Source: Streptomyces amritsarensis | GTDB taxonomy: Bacteria > Actinomycetota > Actinomycetes > Streptomycetales > Streptomycetaceae | Direction of reading: 5' to 3' | DNA: 54,583 nucleotides | Assembly: GCF_001953875.1 (NCBI RefSeq) | Contig: NZ_MQUR01000050.1 | Span: 1 to 54,583, forward strand | In this document: positions 18,094 to 25,690 of the stretch, one piece after another | Layout of the letters: each line of letters opens with the position of its first letter | Position numbering within the stretch: position 1 is the stretch's first letter | Notes under the pieces: model-generated | What the model was told of the DNA's origin: nothing | Databases searched by the model: none | The model's input: the letters and a program-made list of their open reading frames with translations, nothing else | Position numbers and translations under genes: made by a program

Positions 18094-19533
18094 ATGAGTG
18101 ACCCCACCATGACCGCGGTACCGGCCCCGGCGTCATCCCGCCATGTCGACGCCGGTGACGAGGGCTACAGCAAGGACCTCAAGTCCCGCCACATCAACAT
18201 GATCGCGATCGGCGGAGCGATAGGCACCGGCCTGTTCCTCGGCGCCGGCGGCCGCCTCGCCGGCGCCGGCCCCTCCCTCGCGATCGCCTACGCGGTGTGC
18301 GGCGTCTTCGCCTTCTTCGTGGTCCGCGCCCTCGGCGAGCTGGTCCTCTACCGGCCCTCCTCCGGAGCCTTCGTCTCCTACGCCCGAGAGTTCATGGGCG
18401 AGAAGGGTGCCTACACCGCCGGCTGGCTGTACTTCCTGAACTGGTCCACGACCACCGTGGCCGACATCACGGCCGCCGCCGTGTTCGCCCACTACTGGTC
18501 CGCGTTCACCGACGTGCCCCAGTGGGTCCTCGCGTTCATCGCACTCGCCATCGTCCTCACCGCCAACCTGATCTCGGTGAAGTACTTCGGCGAGATGGAG
18601 TTCTGGTTCTCCATCGTCAAGGTCAGCGCCCTGGTGATCTTCATGCTGGTCGCCATCTACCTCGTCGCCACCAGCCACCCGATCGACGGCCACACCCCCG
18701 GCCTCTCGACGATCACCGACAACGGCGGCCTCTTCCCCTCCGGCGTGCTGCCGATGCTCCTGGTGGTCCAGGGCGTCGTCTTCGCGTACGCCTCCGTCGA
18801 GCTGTGCGGCGTCGCCGCGGGCGAGACCGAGAACCCCGAGAAGATCATGCCGAAGGCGATCAACTCCATCATGTGGCGCGTCGGCGTCTTCTACGTCGGC
18901 TCGGTCGTCCTGCTGGCCATGCTGCTCCCGTACACGGCCTACTCCGCCGACCAGTCCCCGTTCGTGACCGTCTTCGACAAGCTGGGCATCCCCGGCACCG
19001 CGGGCATCATGAACCTGGTCGTCCTGACCGCCGCCCTCTCCTCGCTGAACTCGGGCCTGTACTCCACCGGCCGCATCCTGCGCTCGATGGCCCTGTCCGG
19101 CTCCGCCCCGAAGTTCACCGGCGTCATGAACAAGGGCAAGGTCCCCTACGGCGGCGTCCTGTTCACCGCGGCCTTCGGCGTCGCAGGCGTCGGCCTGAAC
19201 TACTTCATGCCCGGCGAGGCCTTCGAGATCGTCCTCAACCTCGCCTCCATCGGCATCCTGGGCACCTGGGGCATGGTCATGCTCTGCTCGCTCTTCTTCT
19301 GGCACCGCTCGAAGAGCGGCCTGGTCTCCCGGCCTTCCTACCGCCTGCCCTGGGCCCCCTACACCCAGATCGTGACCCTGGTCTTCCTGGCCACGGTCCT
19401 GGTCCTGATGTGGAGCGACGGCGGTGTCGGCCGCACCACGGTCATGCTCGTCCCCGTCATCGCCGCCGCCCTGGTGGGCGGCTGGTTCCTGGTCCGCGGC
19501 CGAGTGGCCGAACTGGCCGCCGACCGCGGCTGA
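18094..19533 (+). CDS. amino-acid permease of the AAT family (GABA/asparagine type)
   Basis: 479 residues. The AAT hallmark is intact: SRHINMIAIGGAIGTGLFLGAG at the first TM (about residues 31-52). RALGELVLYRPSSGAFVSYAREFMG follows, and FAYASVELCGVAAGETENPEKIMPKAIN marks TM6. It is close to GabP/AnsP-type proton symporters. ATG at 18094, with GAAGG 10-15 nt upstream, fits family N-termini; a longer reading would add an unlikely 37 residues. Single-gene unit flanked by strong terminators. Confidence 0.87.
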   Translation: MSDPTMTAVPAPASSRHVDAGDEGYSKDLKSRHINMIAIGGAIGTGLFLGAGGRLAGAGPSLAIAYAVCGVFAFFVVRALGELVLYRPSSGAFVSYAREFMGEKGAYTAGWLYFLNWSTTTVADITAAAVFAHYWSAFTDVPQWVLAFIALAIVLTANLISVKYFGEMEFWFSIVKVSALVIFMLVAIYLVATSHPIDGHTPGLSTITDNGGLFPSGVLPMLLVVQGVVFAYASVELCGVAAGETENPEKIMPKAINSIMWRVGVFYVGSVVLLAMLLPYTAYSADQSPFVTVFDKLGIPGTAGIMNLVVLTAALSSLNSGLYSTGRILRSMALSGSAPKFTGVMNKGKVPYGGVLFTAAFGVAGVGLNYFMPGEAFEIVLNLASIGILGTWGMVMLCSLFFWHRSKSGLVSRPSYRLPWAPYTQIVTLVFLATVLVLMWSDGGVGRTTVMLVPVIAAALVGGWFLVRGRVAELAADRG

Positions 19534-19545
19534 CCCCCGCCAGTC

Positions 19546-19581
19546 CACTGGACCCCGCACCGACCGGTGCGGGGTCCAGTG
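19546..19581 (+). terminator. 16-bp perfect hairpin terminator
   Basis: CACTGGACCCCGCACC and GGTGCGGGGTCCAGTG pair without mismatch around a 4-nt GACC loop, followed by CTTTCG. A very strong terminator for the permease gene. Confidence 0.88.
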
Positions 19582-19671
19582 CTTTCGCCAGCCCCGCCCC
19601 GCCTTGTCCCTGCTCGACGTGGGAGTGGCGCCCTTGACACCCTCTCGCGGGCTCGTGAAGCTGATGCGGCT

Positions 19672-20616
19672 ATGAGCCGATCTCAACTTCCCGCAGGAAA
19701 AGCCCCGTTCACCGAATCAGTGGCCGCGCGCGCCGTGCTGGAGGCCGTCCGCGACGCCGGTGCCCCGCACCCCCACGATCTGCGCTTGCTCCGGCTGGGC
19801 GAGAACGCGCTCTTCGCCAGCCCCGCACAAGGCCTCGTCTACCGGGTGGCCCGCACCGACGCCGCTCGGGACAAGGTCGAGAAAGAGCTCGCCACCGCCC
19901 GATGGCTGCTCGCACAGAATTTTCCCGGCCTGGCGCCGCGCGACGAAATCCCCCAGCCATTACCGGCGGCGGGCCGCCTGGTCACCTTCTGGCAGTACGT
20001 GGCACCCGCGGATCCCGCACCCGAGCTCGCGGATCTCGCCGTGCTCCTGCGCGATCTGCACGCGCTGCCCACCCCCGACTTCCCGCTGCCCGCCCTTGAC
20101 CCGTTTCCGGTGATGCGCGACCGGCTCCGTACCGCCGCAGTCCCTGGCACCGACGAGTCGGATGCGGCGGTGTCCGAGAAGGACCTCGCTTTCCTCACAG
20201 AGGCCTGCGATGCCAACGAAGCCGCCTTCCACGACCTGGTCGCCTCCGATCCCGACGCCGGCCTCGTCCACGGCGATGCGCACAGGGGGAACCTGCTGCG
20301 CGATGGCGACCGGGTCCTGCTCATCGACTACGAGGCCGTGGCGCTCGGCCCGCGCAGCTGGGACCTGCTCCCCACGGCGACAGGCGTGGACCGGTTCGGT
20401 CTTGCACCGTCCGAGTACGCCGAGTTCTGTGCCCTGTACGGGGCGGACGTCACCCGACGGGACGAGTACCGGCTACTGCGCACCGTGCGCGAACTCGGCA
20501 TGACGACCTGGCTCATGCAGAACGTCCCTCACTCGGCCCCGGCTGCGGAGGAGTTCGCTGTCCGGATGGCGTCGTTGCGAGAGGGAGACCATGCCGCCCG
20601 CTGGCACGCCCTCTGA
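19672..20616 (+). CDS. APH-like phosphotransferase
   Basis: 314 residues of the aminoglycoside-phosphotransferase/choline-kinase fold. The catalytic loop is LVHGDAHRGNLLRDGDRVLLIDYEAVALG: HGD, Asn, then IDYE as the metal-binding Asp. The N-lobe GENALFASPAQGLVYRVAR matches the nucleotide-binding strands. No ribosome-binding site is obvious at the ATG. TTGACA at 19634 lies at -35 to -40 relative to it, so the transcript may start at or near the start codon. The 3' end overlaps the next gene by 26 bp. Third-position GC is visibly lower than in neighbours, hinting at recent transfer. The substrate is unknown. Confidence 0.75.
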   Translation: MSRSQLPAGKAPFTESVAARAVLEAVRDAGAPHPHDLRLLRLGENALFASPAQGLVYRVARTDAARDKVEKELATARWLLAQNFPGLAPRDEIPQPLPAAGRLVTFWQYVAPADPAPELADLAVLLRDLHALPTPDFPLPALDPFPVMRDRLRTAAVPGTDESDAAVSEKDLAFLTEACDANEAAFHDLVASDPDAGLVHGDAHRGNLLRDGDRVLLIDYEAVALGPRSWDLLPTATGVDRFGLAPSEYAEFCALYGADVTRRDEYRLLRTVRELGMTTWLMQNVPHSAPAAEEFAVRMASLREGDHAARWHAL

Positions 20617-22102
20617 GCGCGAACCGGGCTCGTCGGCCTCCTCGGAGGCTGCGGCGCCGTTCGACCCGTACGTCTCGCGCCTCGGCACCAGGCTGACCAC
20701 CGTGTACGCCACCTCCTGGACCTACGCCCCCGACACCGGCGACGGGGGCGACGGTGAGGTCGCGTCCCTGCGCCCGTCCGCGCTGCTGAACCTGGGACGC
20801 CTCGCCGCGGCCTACGACCGTCATGCCGACCAGCTGCCGCGCATTCTGCAGAGCGGGCGCCTGGACCCGGCACTCTTCGACGCGCGCCGGTGGCGGGCCG
20901 CCGGCCAGGGTCCGCCGACGGCAGCCACCCTCTGGCAGTTCGCGGCGCCGTCCGGCCAGATCATGCTCGCCCTGACCCTCGACGTCGCCGCTCCGCTCCT
21001 GGGGTGCATTCCGCTTCTCGAGGACCTGTACTACGCCGACGTCACCTTCGGGGGTGAGGACGTCGAGCAGCTGGCGGCCGCCCGGATCGGAACGGTCCCC
21101 TCGGGCCTTCTGCCCGAAAGGCATCAGCTCGTTTTCCAGGCGTCCCCCTCGGCGGGCGACGTTCCGACATCCGACACTGCGCAACGGATCATCTACCGGG
21201 CCGACCTCCCCGTCCGACCGGGGCTGGACCCGCTGTGCGCGCCCGACGAGCTCAACCGGCGCCCGACCACCGCGGGAGTCCTGGGCCCCTACGTGAGTCT
21301 GCTGACCGGTCACCAGGACTATGTGGAGAACGCCGCATTCCTGTCGGCCGTCCAGGCCGTCGCCTCTGCGGCCCGTCTCCGCGAGATCCGCGTGCTCGCG
21401 GAATCGTACGCACGCCGATTCCGCGCACGGTCAGACGGGGACGCCTCTCCGCTCGCTCGGCGGTCCCTCCTGGAGAGGATCACCACGGCCCAGGGCCACC
21501 TGGAACTGGAACTCGGCTACAGCGTCGAGATCCCCGCCGACCTTGCCACCCTCATCCCCTCTCTGCGCCCCACCGCCTACCACTCGGCCCTCTACGAGGC
21601 CATGGGGCTCATCGCGCGCGCGGCAGCAGTCAGCCAGACGCTCCAGCGCCTCGGCAACGCCACGGCCGCCGAACTCACATCGGTCGAATCGACGGAACTC
21701 CGCGCCGCGGACCGGCGGCGGGTGCGGACCGTCGTAGCCGTCACATTCATCACTACCGTCACGGCGACCCTGGGTCTGCTCTTCGCCTTCTTCGGCATCA
21801 ACGCGAAGGAAGTCGACGAAGGGCGCTCCATGTTCGACCCGGCCTACGTGCCGGTCTACGGACTCATCGCCACCGTGCTCGTACTGGGCTTCCTGGTGTA
21901 CAGCGTCCTGCACGCCGTCGACCGGGCGGCCCTGCGCCGGTTCGCGGCACCTGCTCCCACGTGGCACGGGACGCACAGACTGCTGGCTGCGGAGCTGGGT
22001 ACGGCGCTCCTCGACGGTCGGCCCGCCACAGTGCCGCGATCACGAAGCGCGAACCCGCCCGGCGCCCAGGACGAGTCCCCGCTCGCCCCGCCCTCACTCT
22101 GA
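20591..22102 (+). CDS. uncharacterised protein with CorA-like C-terminal two-TM module
   Basis: 503 residues. A large N-terminal soluble part (1-270) has no recognised motif. A helical Arg/Glu/Ala-rich region (about 270-378) follows, then TM1 (380-400) ending in FFGIN (400-404), a short acidic loop and TM2 (418-440). The TM1-(Y/F)Gx-N-TM2 order mimics the CorA 'GMN' topology, but the Met is Ile and the selectivity loop is different. The start ATG has GAGGGAG upstream and lies inside the phosphotransferase gene, so the two should be co-translated. Codon use is less GC-biased than in the surrounding core genes. A membrane channel or sensor is possible; no function can be assigned. Confidence 0.65.
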   Translation: MPPAGTPSEREPGSSASSEAAAPFDPYVSRLGTRLTTVYATSWTYAPDTGDGGDGEVASLRPSALLNLGRLAAAYDRHADQLPRILQSGRLDPALFDARRWRAAGQGPPTAATLWQFAAPSGQIMLALTLDVAAPLLGCIPLLEDLYYADVTFGGEDVEQLAAARIGTVPSGLLPERHQLVFQASPSAGDVPTSDTAQRIIYRADLPVRPGLDPLCAPDELNRRPTTAGVLGPYVSLLTGHQDYVENAAFLSAVQAVASAARLREIRVLAESYARRFRARSDGDASPLARRSLLERITTAQGHLELELGYSVEIPADLATLIPSLRPTAYHSALYEAMGLIARAAAVSQTLQRLGNATAAELTSVESTELRAADRRRVRTVVAVTFITTVTATLGLLFAFFGINAKEVDEGRSMFDPAYVPVYGLIATVLVLGFLVYSVLHAVDRAALRRFAAPAPTWHGTHRLLAAELGTALLDGRPATVPRSRSANPPGAQDESPLAPPSL

Positions 22103-22141
22103 GTGAGGCCAGGAGCACATTCGGCAGCTCGACTGAATGTA

Positions 22142-22179
22142 CGAGAGGCCGGTCGGGATTTCTCCCGACCGGCCTCTCG
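22142..22179. terminator. 17-bp bidirectional hairpin
   Basis: CGAGAGGCCGGTCGGGA and its exact complement flank a 4-nt loop (TTTC). The hairpin lies between the rightward CorA-like gene and the 3' end of the leftward tRNA-Leu, so it can stop both transcripts. Confidence 0.85.
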
Positions 22180-22185
22180 CTGTTG

Positions 22186-22270
22186 TGTCCGAGGGGGGAC
22201 TTGAACCCCCACGCCCGATAAAGGGCACTAGCACCTCAAGCTAGCGCGTCTGCCATTCCGCCACCCGGAC
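22186..22270 (-). tRNA. tRNA-Leu (anticodon GAG), CCA not encoded
   Basis: A class II tRNA of 85 nt. Acceptor GTCCGGG/CTCGGAC; D arm GCG...CGC; anticodon stem CTAGC/GCTAG with loop TTGAGGT (anticodon GAG); a long variable arm (GCCC-TTTATC-GGGC); T arm GGGGG-TTCAAGT-CCCCC. The discriminator is A. The following bases are CAA, so CCA must be added after transcription. Confidence 0.95.
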
Positions 22271-22382
22271 CGGGTGTGTGTCGTTCGCCCTCACGGGCCG
22301 TTGCGACGAGCGAAACACTACCAAACATTCCGGGGCCGCCGCCGCGTGCCCGGCGCCGGCCGCGGACCGACCCGGGAACGAA

Positions 22383-22410
22383 GAAGGACCCCGCCGAAAC
22401 GGGGTCCTTC
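22383..22410 (-). terminator. terminator of the second tRNA-Leu
   Basis: GAAGGACCCCG and CGGGGTCCTTC pair (11 bp) around CCGAAA, directly after the 3' end of the tRNA at 22414-22501 on the minus strand. Each tRNA copy therefore forms its own transcription unit. Confidence 0.75.
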
Positions 22411-22413
22411 TGC

Positions 22414-22501
22414 TGGTGTCCGAGGGGGGACTTGAACCCCCACGCCCGATAAAGGGCACTAGCACCTCAAGCTAGCGCGTCTGCCATTCCGCCACCCGGA
22501 C
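22414..22501 (-). tRNA. tRNA-Leu (anticodon GAG), CCA encoded
   Basis: The mature body (22417-22501) is identical to the copy at 22186-22270. Here the discriminator A is followed by CCA (22416-22414). The gene is the upstream member of a tandem pair 231 bp apart. Confidence 0.95.
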
Positions 22502-22691
22502 CGGGTGTGTGCCGTCCGTCCCTCACGGGCCGTTCCGACGTGGAAAACATTACCAAACGGCGGGGGGTCCTCGATCACACCCCCCGACGGCCGGGGAACG
22601 CCCTTGGGGAGAGCGGCCCGGGGGGCGAGGATGGGAACGTTCGGTACCGAGCGGTTTCGGTGGACTGAGTGGACCAGTGGGAGGAAGCAGC

Positions 22692-24017
22692 GTGAGCGAG
22701 TCGAGCGCGGGCAGGACCGTCTCCGGCGAGGACGAGGTCGTCGACCTCTGCCGGGACCTCATCCGGATCGACACCAGCAACTACGGAGACCACTCGGGCC
22801 CCGGGGAGCGCAAGGCGGCCGAGTGGGTCGCCGAGAAGCTCGCCGAGGTCGGGCTGGAGCCGCAGATCTTCGAATCGCACAAGGGCCGCGCCTCGACGGT
22901 GGCGCGGATCGAGGGGGAGGACCCCTCGCGGCCCGCGCTGCTGATCCACGGGCACACCGACGTGGTTCCCGCCAACGCCGCGGACTGGACGTACGACCCG
23001 TTCGCGGGTGAGATCGCCGACGGCTGCGTGTGGGGCCGCGGCGCCGTCGACATGAAGGACATGGACGCGATGACGCTGGCCGTCGTCCGCGACCGGATGC
23101 GCAGCGGCCGCAAGCCCCCGCGGGACATCGTGCTGGCCTTCCTCGCCGACGAGGAGGCGGGCGGCATCTACGGCGCCCGCCACCTCGTCGACAAGCACCC
23201 GGGCCTGTTCGAGGGCGTCACCGAGGCGATCGGCGAGGTCGGCGGCTTCTCCTTCACCGTGAACGAGAACCTCCGGCTCTACCTCGTGGAGACCGCCCAG
23301 AAGGGCATGCACTGGATGCGCCTGACGGTGGAGGGCACCGCGGGCCACGGTTCCATGACCAACAACGACAACGCCATCACGGAGCTGTGCGAGGCCGTGG
23401 GCCGTCTCGGCCGCCACCAGTGGCCGGTGCGCGTGACCAAGACCGTACGGTCCTTCCTGGACGAGCTGTCGGACGCGCTCGGCACGCCCCTGGACCCGGA
23501 CAACATGGACGCCACGCTCGCCAAGCTCGGCGGCATCGCCAAGATGGTCGGCGCGACCCTGCGCAACTCGGCCGCCCCGACGATGCTCGGCGCCGGCTAC
23601 AAGGTCAACGTCATCCCGGGCCAGGCGACGGCCCACGTCGACGGCCGCTTCCTGCCCGGTTACGAGGAGGAGTTCTTCGCCGACCTGGACCGCATCCTCG
23701 GCCCCCGCGTGAAGCGGGAGGACGTGCACGGCGACAAGGCGCTGGAGACCGACTTCGACGGCCGGCTCGTGGAGGCGATGCAGGGCGCTCTGAAGGCGGA
23801 GGACCCGATCGCGCGGGCGGTCCCGTACATGCTCTCGGGGGGCACGGACGCGAAGTCCTTCGACGACCTCGGCATCCGCTGCTTCGGCTTCGCGCCGCTG
23901 CAGCTGCCGCCGGAGCTGGACTTCGCCGGGATGTTCCACGGAGTCGACGAGCGGGTGCCGGTGGAAGGGCTGAAGTTCGGGGTGCGCGTACTCGACCGAT
24001 TCATCGACAACGCGTGA
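22692..24017 (+). CDS. M20-family metallopeptidase
   Basis: 441 residues of the M20/M25/M40 (ArgE/DapE/ACY1) family. Zinc ligands and catalytic acids are present: LLIHGHTDVVPAN (His, Asp), GRGAVDMKDM (bridging Asp), FLADEEAGG (catalytic and ligand Glu), and the late MFHGVDERV His. GTAGHGSM is the dimerisation-domain motif. The GTG start has GGAGGA 7 nt upstream. A longer in-frame reading would begin inside the tRNA-Leu flank and is unlikely. It is a cytosolic dipeptidase or deacylase; the substrate is unknown. Confidence 0.87.
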   Translation: MSESSAGRTVSGEDEVVDLCRDLIRIDTSNYGDHSGPGERKAAEWVAEKLAEVGLEPQIFESHKGRASTVARIEGEDPSRPALLIHGHTDVVPANAADWTYDPFAGEIADGCVWGRGAVDMKDMDAMTLAVVRDRMRSGRKPPRDIVLAFLADEEAGGIYGARHLVDKHPGLFEGVTEAIGEVGGFSFTVNENLRLYLVETAQKGMHWMRLTVEGTAGHGSMTNNDNAITELCEAVGRLGRHQWPVRVTKTVRSFLDELSDALGTPLDPDNMDATLAKLGGIAKMVGATLRNSAAPTMLGAGYKVNVIPGQATAHVDGRFLPGYEEEFFADLDRILGPRVKREDVHGDKALETDFDGRLVEAMQGALKAEDPIARAVPYMLSGGTDAKSFDDLGIRCFGFAPLQLPPELDFAGMFHGVDERVPVEGLKFGVRVLDRFIDNA

Positions 24018-24103
24018 GATTCGAGAAGGTGTGCGCACTCCACTGAGAAGAGTGAATGCACTCATACGCTCGTAGCCCTGGTGATCCTTCCTCGTTACAG
24101 GTG

Positions 24104-24128
24104 GTGCGGTCCGCGGCTGGGACCGCAC
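24104..24128 (+). terminator. hairpin in the chaplin leader
   Basis: GTGCGGTCC and GGACCGCAC (9 bp) close a 7-nt loop and are followed by TTTGCC. It lies between the peptidase stop and the chaplin ribosome-binding site. It may terminate peptidase transcription or form a 5' leader structure of the chaplin mRNA. Confidence 0.5.
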
Positions 24129-24148
24129 TTTGCCTACTAGGAGGAACA

Positions 24149-24382
24149 ATGCTCAAGAAGGTTGTCGCCGCTGCGGCTGCCACCGGTGGTCTGGTTCTCG
24201 CGGGTGCGGGCATGGCCGTCGCCGACGCGGGCGCCCAGGGTGCGGCCATCGGCTCCCCCGGCGTCCTGTCCGGCAACGTCGTCCAGGTCCCGGTCCACAT
24301 CCCGGTCAACGTCTGCGGTAACACCGTGTCCATCATCGGCCTGCTGAACCCGGCCTTCGGCAACACCTGCGTCAACGCCTGA
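24149..24382 (+). CDS. chpH: short chaplin, ChpH-like
   Basis: 77 residues: a Sec signal (MLKKVVAAAAATGG... cleaved near ADA, residues 25-27) and one chaplin domain with GSPGVLSGNVVQVPVHIP, NVCGNTVSIIGLLNPAFGN and the final Cys. The two Cys (56 and 74) are the disulfide pair of ChpD/F/G/H-type chaplins. Chaplins are secreted amyloid-forming surfactants that coat aerial hyphae and spores. AGGAGG precedes the ATG at ideal spacing. In S. coelicolor chpH lies beside a long chaplin (chpC), and the same order is seen here. Confidence 0.92.
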   Translation: MLKKVVAAAAATGGLVLAGAGMAVADAGAQGAAIGSPGVLSGNVVQVPVHIPVNVCGNTVSIIGLLNPAFGNTCVNA

Positions 24383-24398
24383 CGCGTCTGAAGTCTTC

Positions 24399-24450
24399 GG
24401 CCCCGGAGCGCAATCCAGCGCTCCGGGGCCACCGGGCTTTTACGGCCCGG
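24399..24450 (+). terminator. double hairpin after the short chaplin
   Basis: GGCCCCGGAGCGC pairs with GCGCTCCGGGGCC (13 bp, loop AATCCA). A second stem, CCGGGC/GCCCGG with a U-rich loop, follows at 24432-24450. They separate the two chaplin genes into independent units. Confidence 0.75.
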
Positions 24451-24541
24451 AACCAACCTATCGGCGTACCAGGCGGGGGAGCCTGGACGGCCGGGGCCTG
24501 CGGGCGCCGGCCGACACGTACACACCAGGGGACGAGTACAG

Positions 24542-25414
24542 ATGCGACGACCGGCACAGGTCACCAGGAAGACCCTGATCACCATGGCGGCCGCGGGGGG
24601 TGTCCTCGCGCTGGGCGGGGGCTACGCACACGCGGATTCCGGTGCTGCGGGGCAAGCGAAGAACTCTCCGGGCCTGCTGTCCGGGAACACCGTGCAGGCG
24701 CCCGTGGACGCGCCGGTGAACGCCTGCGGGAACACGGTGACGGTGGTGGGAGGCCTCAACCCGGCCTTCGGGAACCACTGCGCCAACGCCTCCGGCCACG
24801 GCAAGCCGGGTCACCCCGGTCACCCGGGCCACCCCGGACATCCGGGTCACCCCGGCCACCCCGGTAACCCCGGGAACCCGGGTAACCCCGGGAACCCGGG
24901 TGACGACGAACCGTGCGACGACCACCCGGGCAACCCCGGTAACCCTGGGAACCCCGGTAACCCTGGGAACCCCGGTAACCCTGGGAACCCCGGCAACCCG
25001 GGCAACCCTGGGAACCCCGGCAACCCGGGCAACCCGGGGAATCCCGGTAACCCTGGGAATCCCGGTAACCCCGGCAACCCGGGCAGCCCTGGGAATCCCG
25101 GTAACCCTGGGAATCCCGGTAACCCCGGCAACCCGGGCAGCCCTGGGAATCCCGGTAACCCTGGGAATCCTGGTAACCCCGGCAACCCCGGTACTCCTGG
25201 CAACCCGGGTACCCCCGGCACCCCCGGGAGCCCCGGCGCCGGTACGGTCACCCCCGTCACGCACCCCGGCACGGGAACCGGCACCGGGACCGGGGAGAAC
25301 CCCGGTCTCGCCGCCACCGGCTCCGGTGACGTCCTGACCGCAGGCCTCCCGATCGCGGGTGGCCTGCTGCTGGCCGGCACCGTGCTCTACCGGCGTGCCA
25401 GAAACGCCGCCTGA
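24542..25414 (+). CDS. cell-wall-anchored chaplin with collagen-like Gly-X-Pro stalk
   Basis: 290 residues. An RK-containing signal peptide (1-31) precedes one chaplin domain (41-83; NSPGLLSGN, ACGNT, GLNPAFGN, Cys62 and Cys80). From residue 87 to about 230 the chain is Gly-X-Pro, first GHP then GNP with a few GSP/GTP triplets, broken once by DDEPCDDHP. The C-terminus is a sortase signal: LAATG (256-260), TM 265-283, Arg tail. Known long chaplins ChpA-C carry two chaplin domains and LAxTG; here the second domain is replaced by the stalk. Position next to the ChpH-like gene is that of chpC. The repeat region should form an extended rod; the weak ribosome-binding site (GGGGACGAG) suggests low expression. 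Confidence 0.85.
   Translation: MRRPAQVTRKTLITMAAAGGVLALGGGYAHADSGAAGQAKNSPGLLSGNTVQAPVDAPVNACGNTVTVVGGLNPAFGNHCANASGHGKPGHPGHPGHPGHPGHPGHPGNPGNPGNPGNPGDDEPCDDHPGNPGNPGNPGNPGNPGNPGNPGNPGNPGNPGNPGNPGNPGNPGNPGNPGNPGSPGNPGNPGNPGNPGNPGSPGNPGNPGNPGNPGNPGTPGNPGTPGTPGSPGAGTVTPVTHPGTGTGTGTGENPGLAATGSGDVLTAGLPIAGGLLLAGTVLYRRARNAA
24802..25239 (+). repeat. collagen-like triplet repeat coding region
   Basis: Nine-base and longer repeats encoding GHP and GNP triplets. A 54-bp unit starting GGAATCCCGGTAACCCTGGG is present at 25038-25091 and again at 25092-25145, with a partial third copy. The array is likely to change length by recombination or slippage. Confidence 0.8.
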
Positions 25415-25428
25415 CGATTGCTCACGAC

Positions 25429-25452
25429 GCGGGCCCCGCCCCCGGGGCCCGC
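25429..25452. terminator. hairpin between convergent genes
   Basis: GCGGGCCCC and GGGGCCCGC (9 bp, 6-nt loop) lie between the chaplin stop and the DUF5703 stop. No U-tract. Confidence 0.65.
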
Positions 25453-25454
25453 GC

Positions 25455-25643
25455 TCACCAGGTCGCGCGGACCTGGCGGATGATCCGGCGGCGCAGCCGC
25501 ACGCGGCGGCTGCCGTCCCGGTGCAGGCTCAGCCGGTCGATCTCCCAGTTCCCGTACTCGGCATGGTCGGTCAGCAGGCGGGTCGCTTCCTTGCGAGGAA
25601 CCCCGCGGGGCACGTACACGTCGACAAATTCGTATTCCGGCAT
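25455..25643 (-). CDS. DUF5703 family small protein
   Basis: 62 residues, highly conserved in Streptomyces: MPEYEFVDVYVPRGV at the start, HAEYGNWEIDRL in the middle, and a basic tail RVRLRRRIIRQVRATW. No signal or TM segment. The basic C-terminus suggests nucleic-acid or membrane contact, but the function is unknown. There is no Shine-Dalgarno; CACAAT ends 7 nt before the ATG and may serve as the -10 of a leaderless mRNA. Confidence 0.82.
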   Translation of the reverse strand: MPEYEFVDVYVPRGVPRKEATRLLTDHAEYGNWEIDRLSLHRDGSRRVRLRRRIIRQVRATW

Positions 25644-25677
25644 CGCATCTATTGTGCGGGCAGAGCCCTGCTACGGA

Positions 25678-25683
25678 TAGCGT
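25678..25683 (+). promoter_or_regulatory. -10 box for a probable leaderless transcript
   Basis: TAGCGT ends 7 nt before the ATG of the 25691 gene, which has no Shine-Dalgarno. The expected transcription start is the A of the ATG. Confidence 0.45.
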
Positions 25684-25690
25684 CTGCTCT

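Larger units (their letters stand above)
22186..22562 (-). repeat. tandem duplication of tRNA-Leu with its upstream region
   Basis: Besides the 85-bp tRNA, the upstream flanks match. CCGGGTGTGTG, then CCTCACGGGCCGTT and a TACCAAAC box occur at equal distances in both copies (22270-22326 and 22501-22558). The regions past the 3' ends differ. The shared flank presumably holds the tRNA promoter. Confidence 0.75.

Noticed and set aside
20591..22102. Genuine CorA magnesium channel
   Set aside because: The GMN motif is altered to GIN and the N-terminal domain does not resemble CorA; a bona fide CorA gene is at 31880-32872.
22186..22562. Attachment site of an integrated element at the tRNA-Leu pair
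   Set aside because: No integrase, excisionase or phage/plasmid genes flank it, and the repeats extend over the promoter rather than a tRNA 3' end only.
24802..25239. CRISPR-like array
   Set aside because: The repeats are contiguous in-frame triplets coding Gly-X-Pro without unique spacers, inside a gene with signal peptide and sortase signal.
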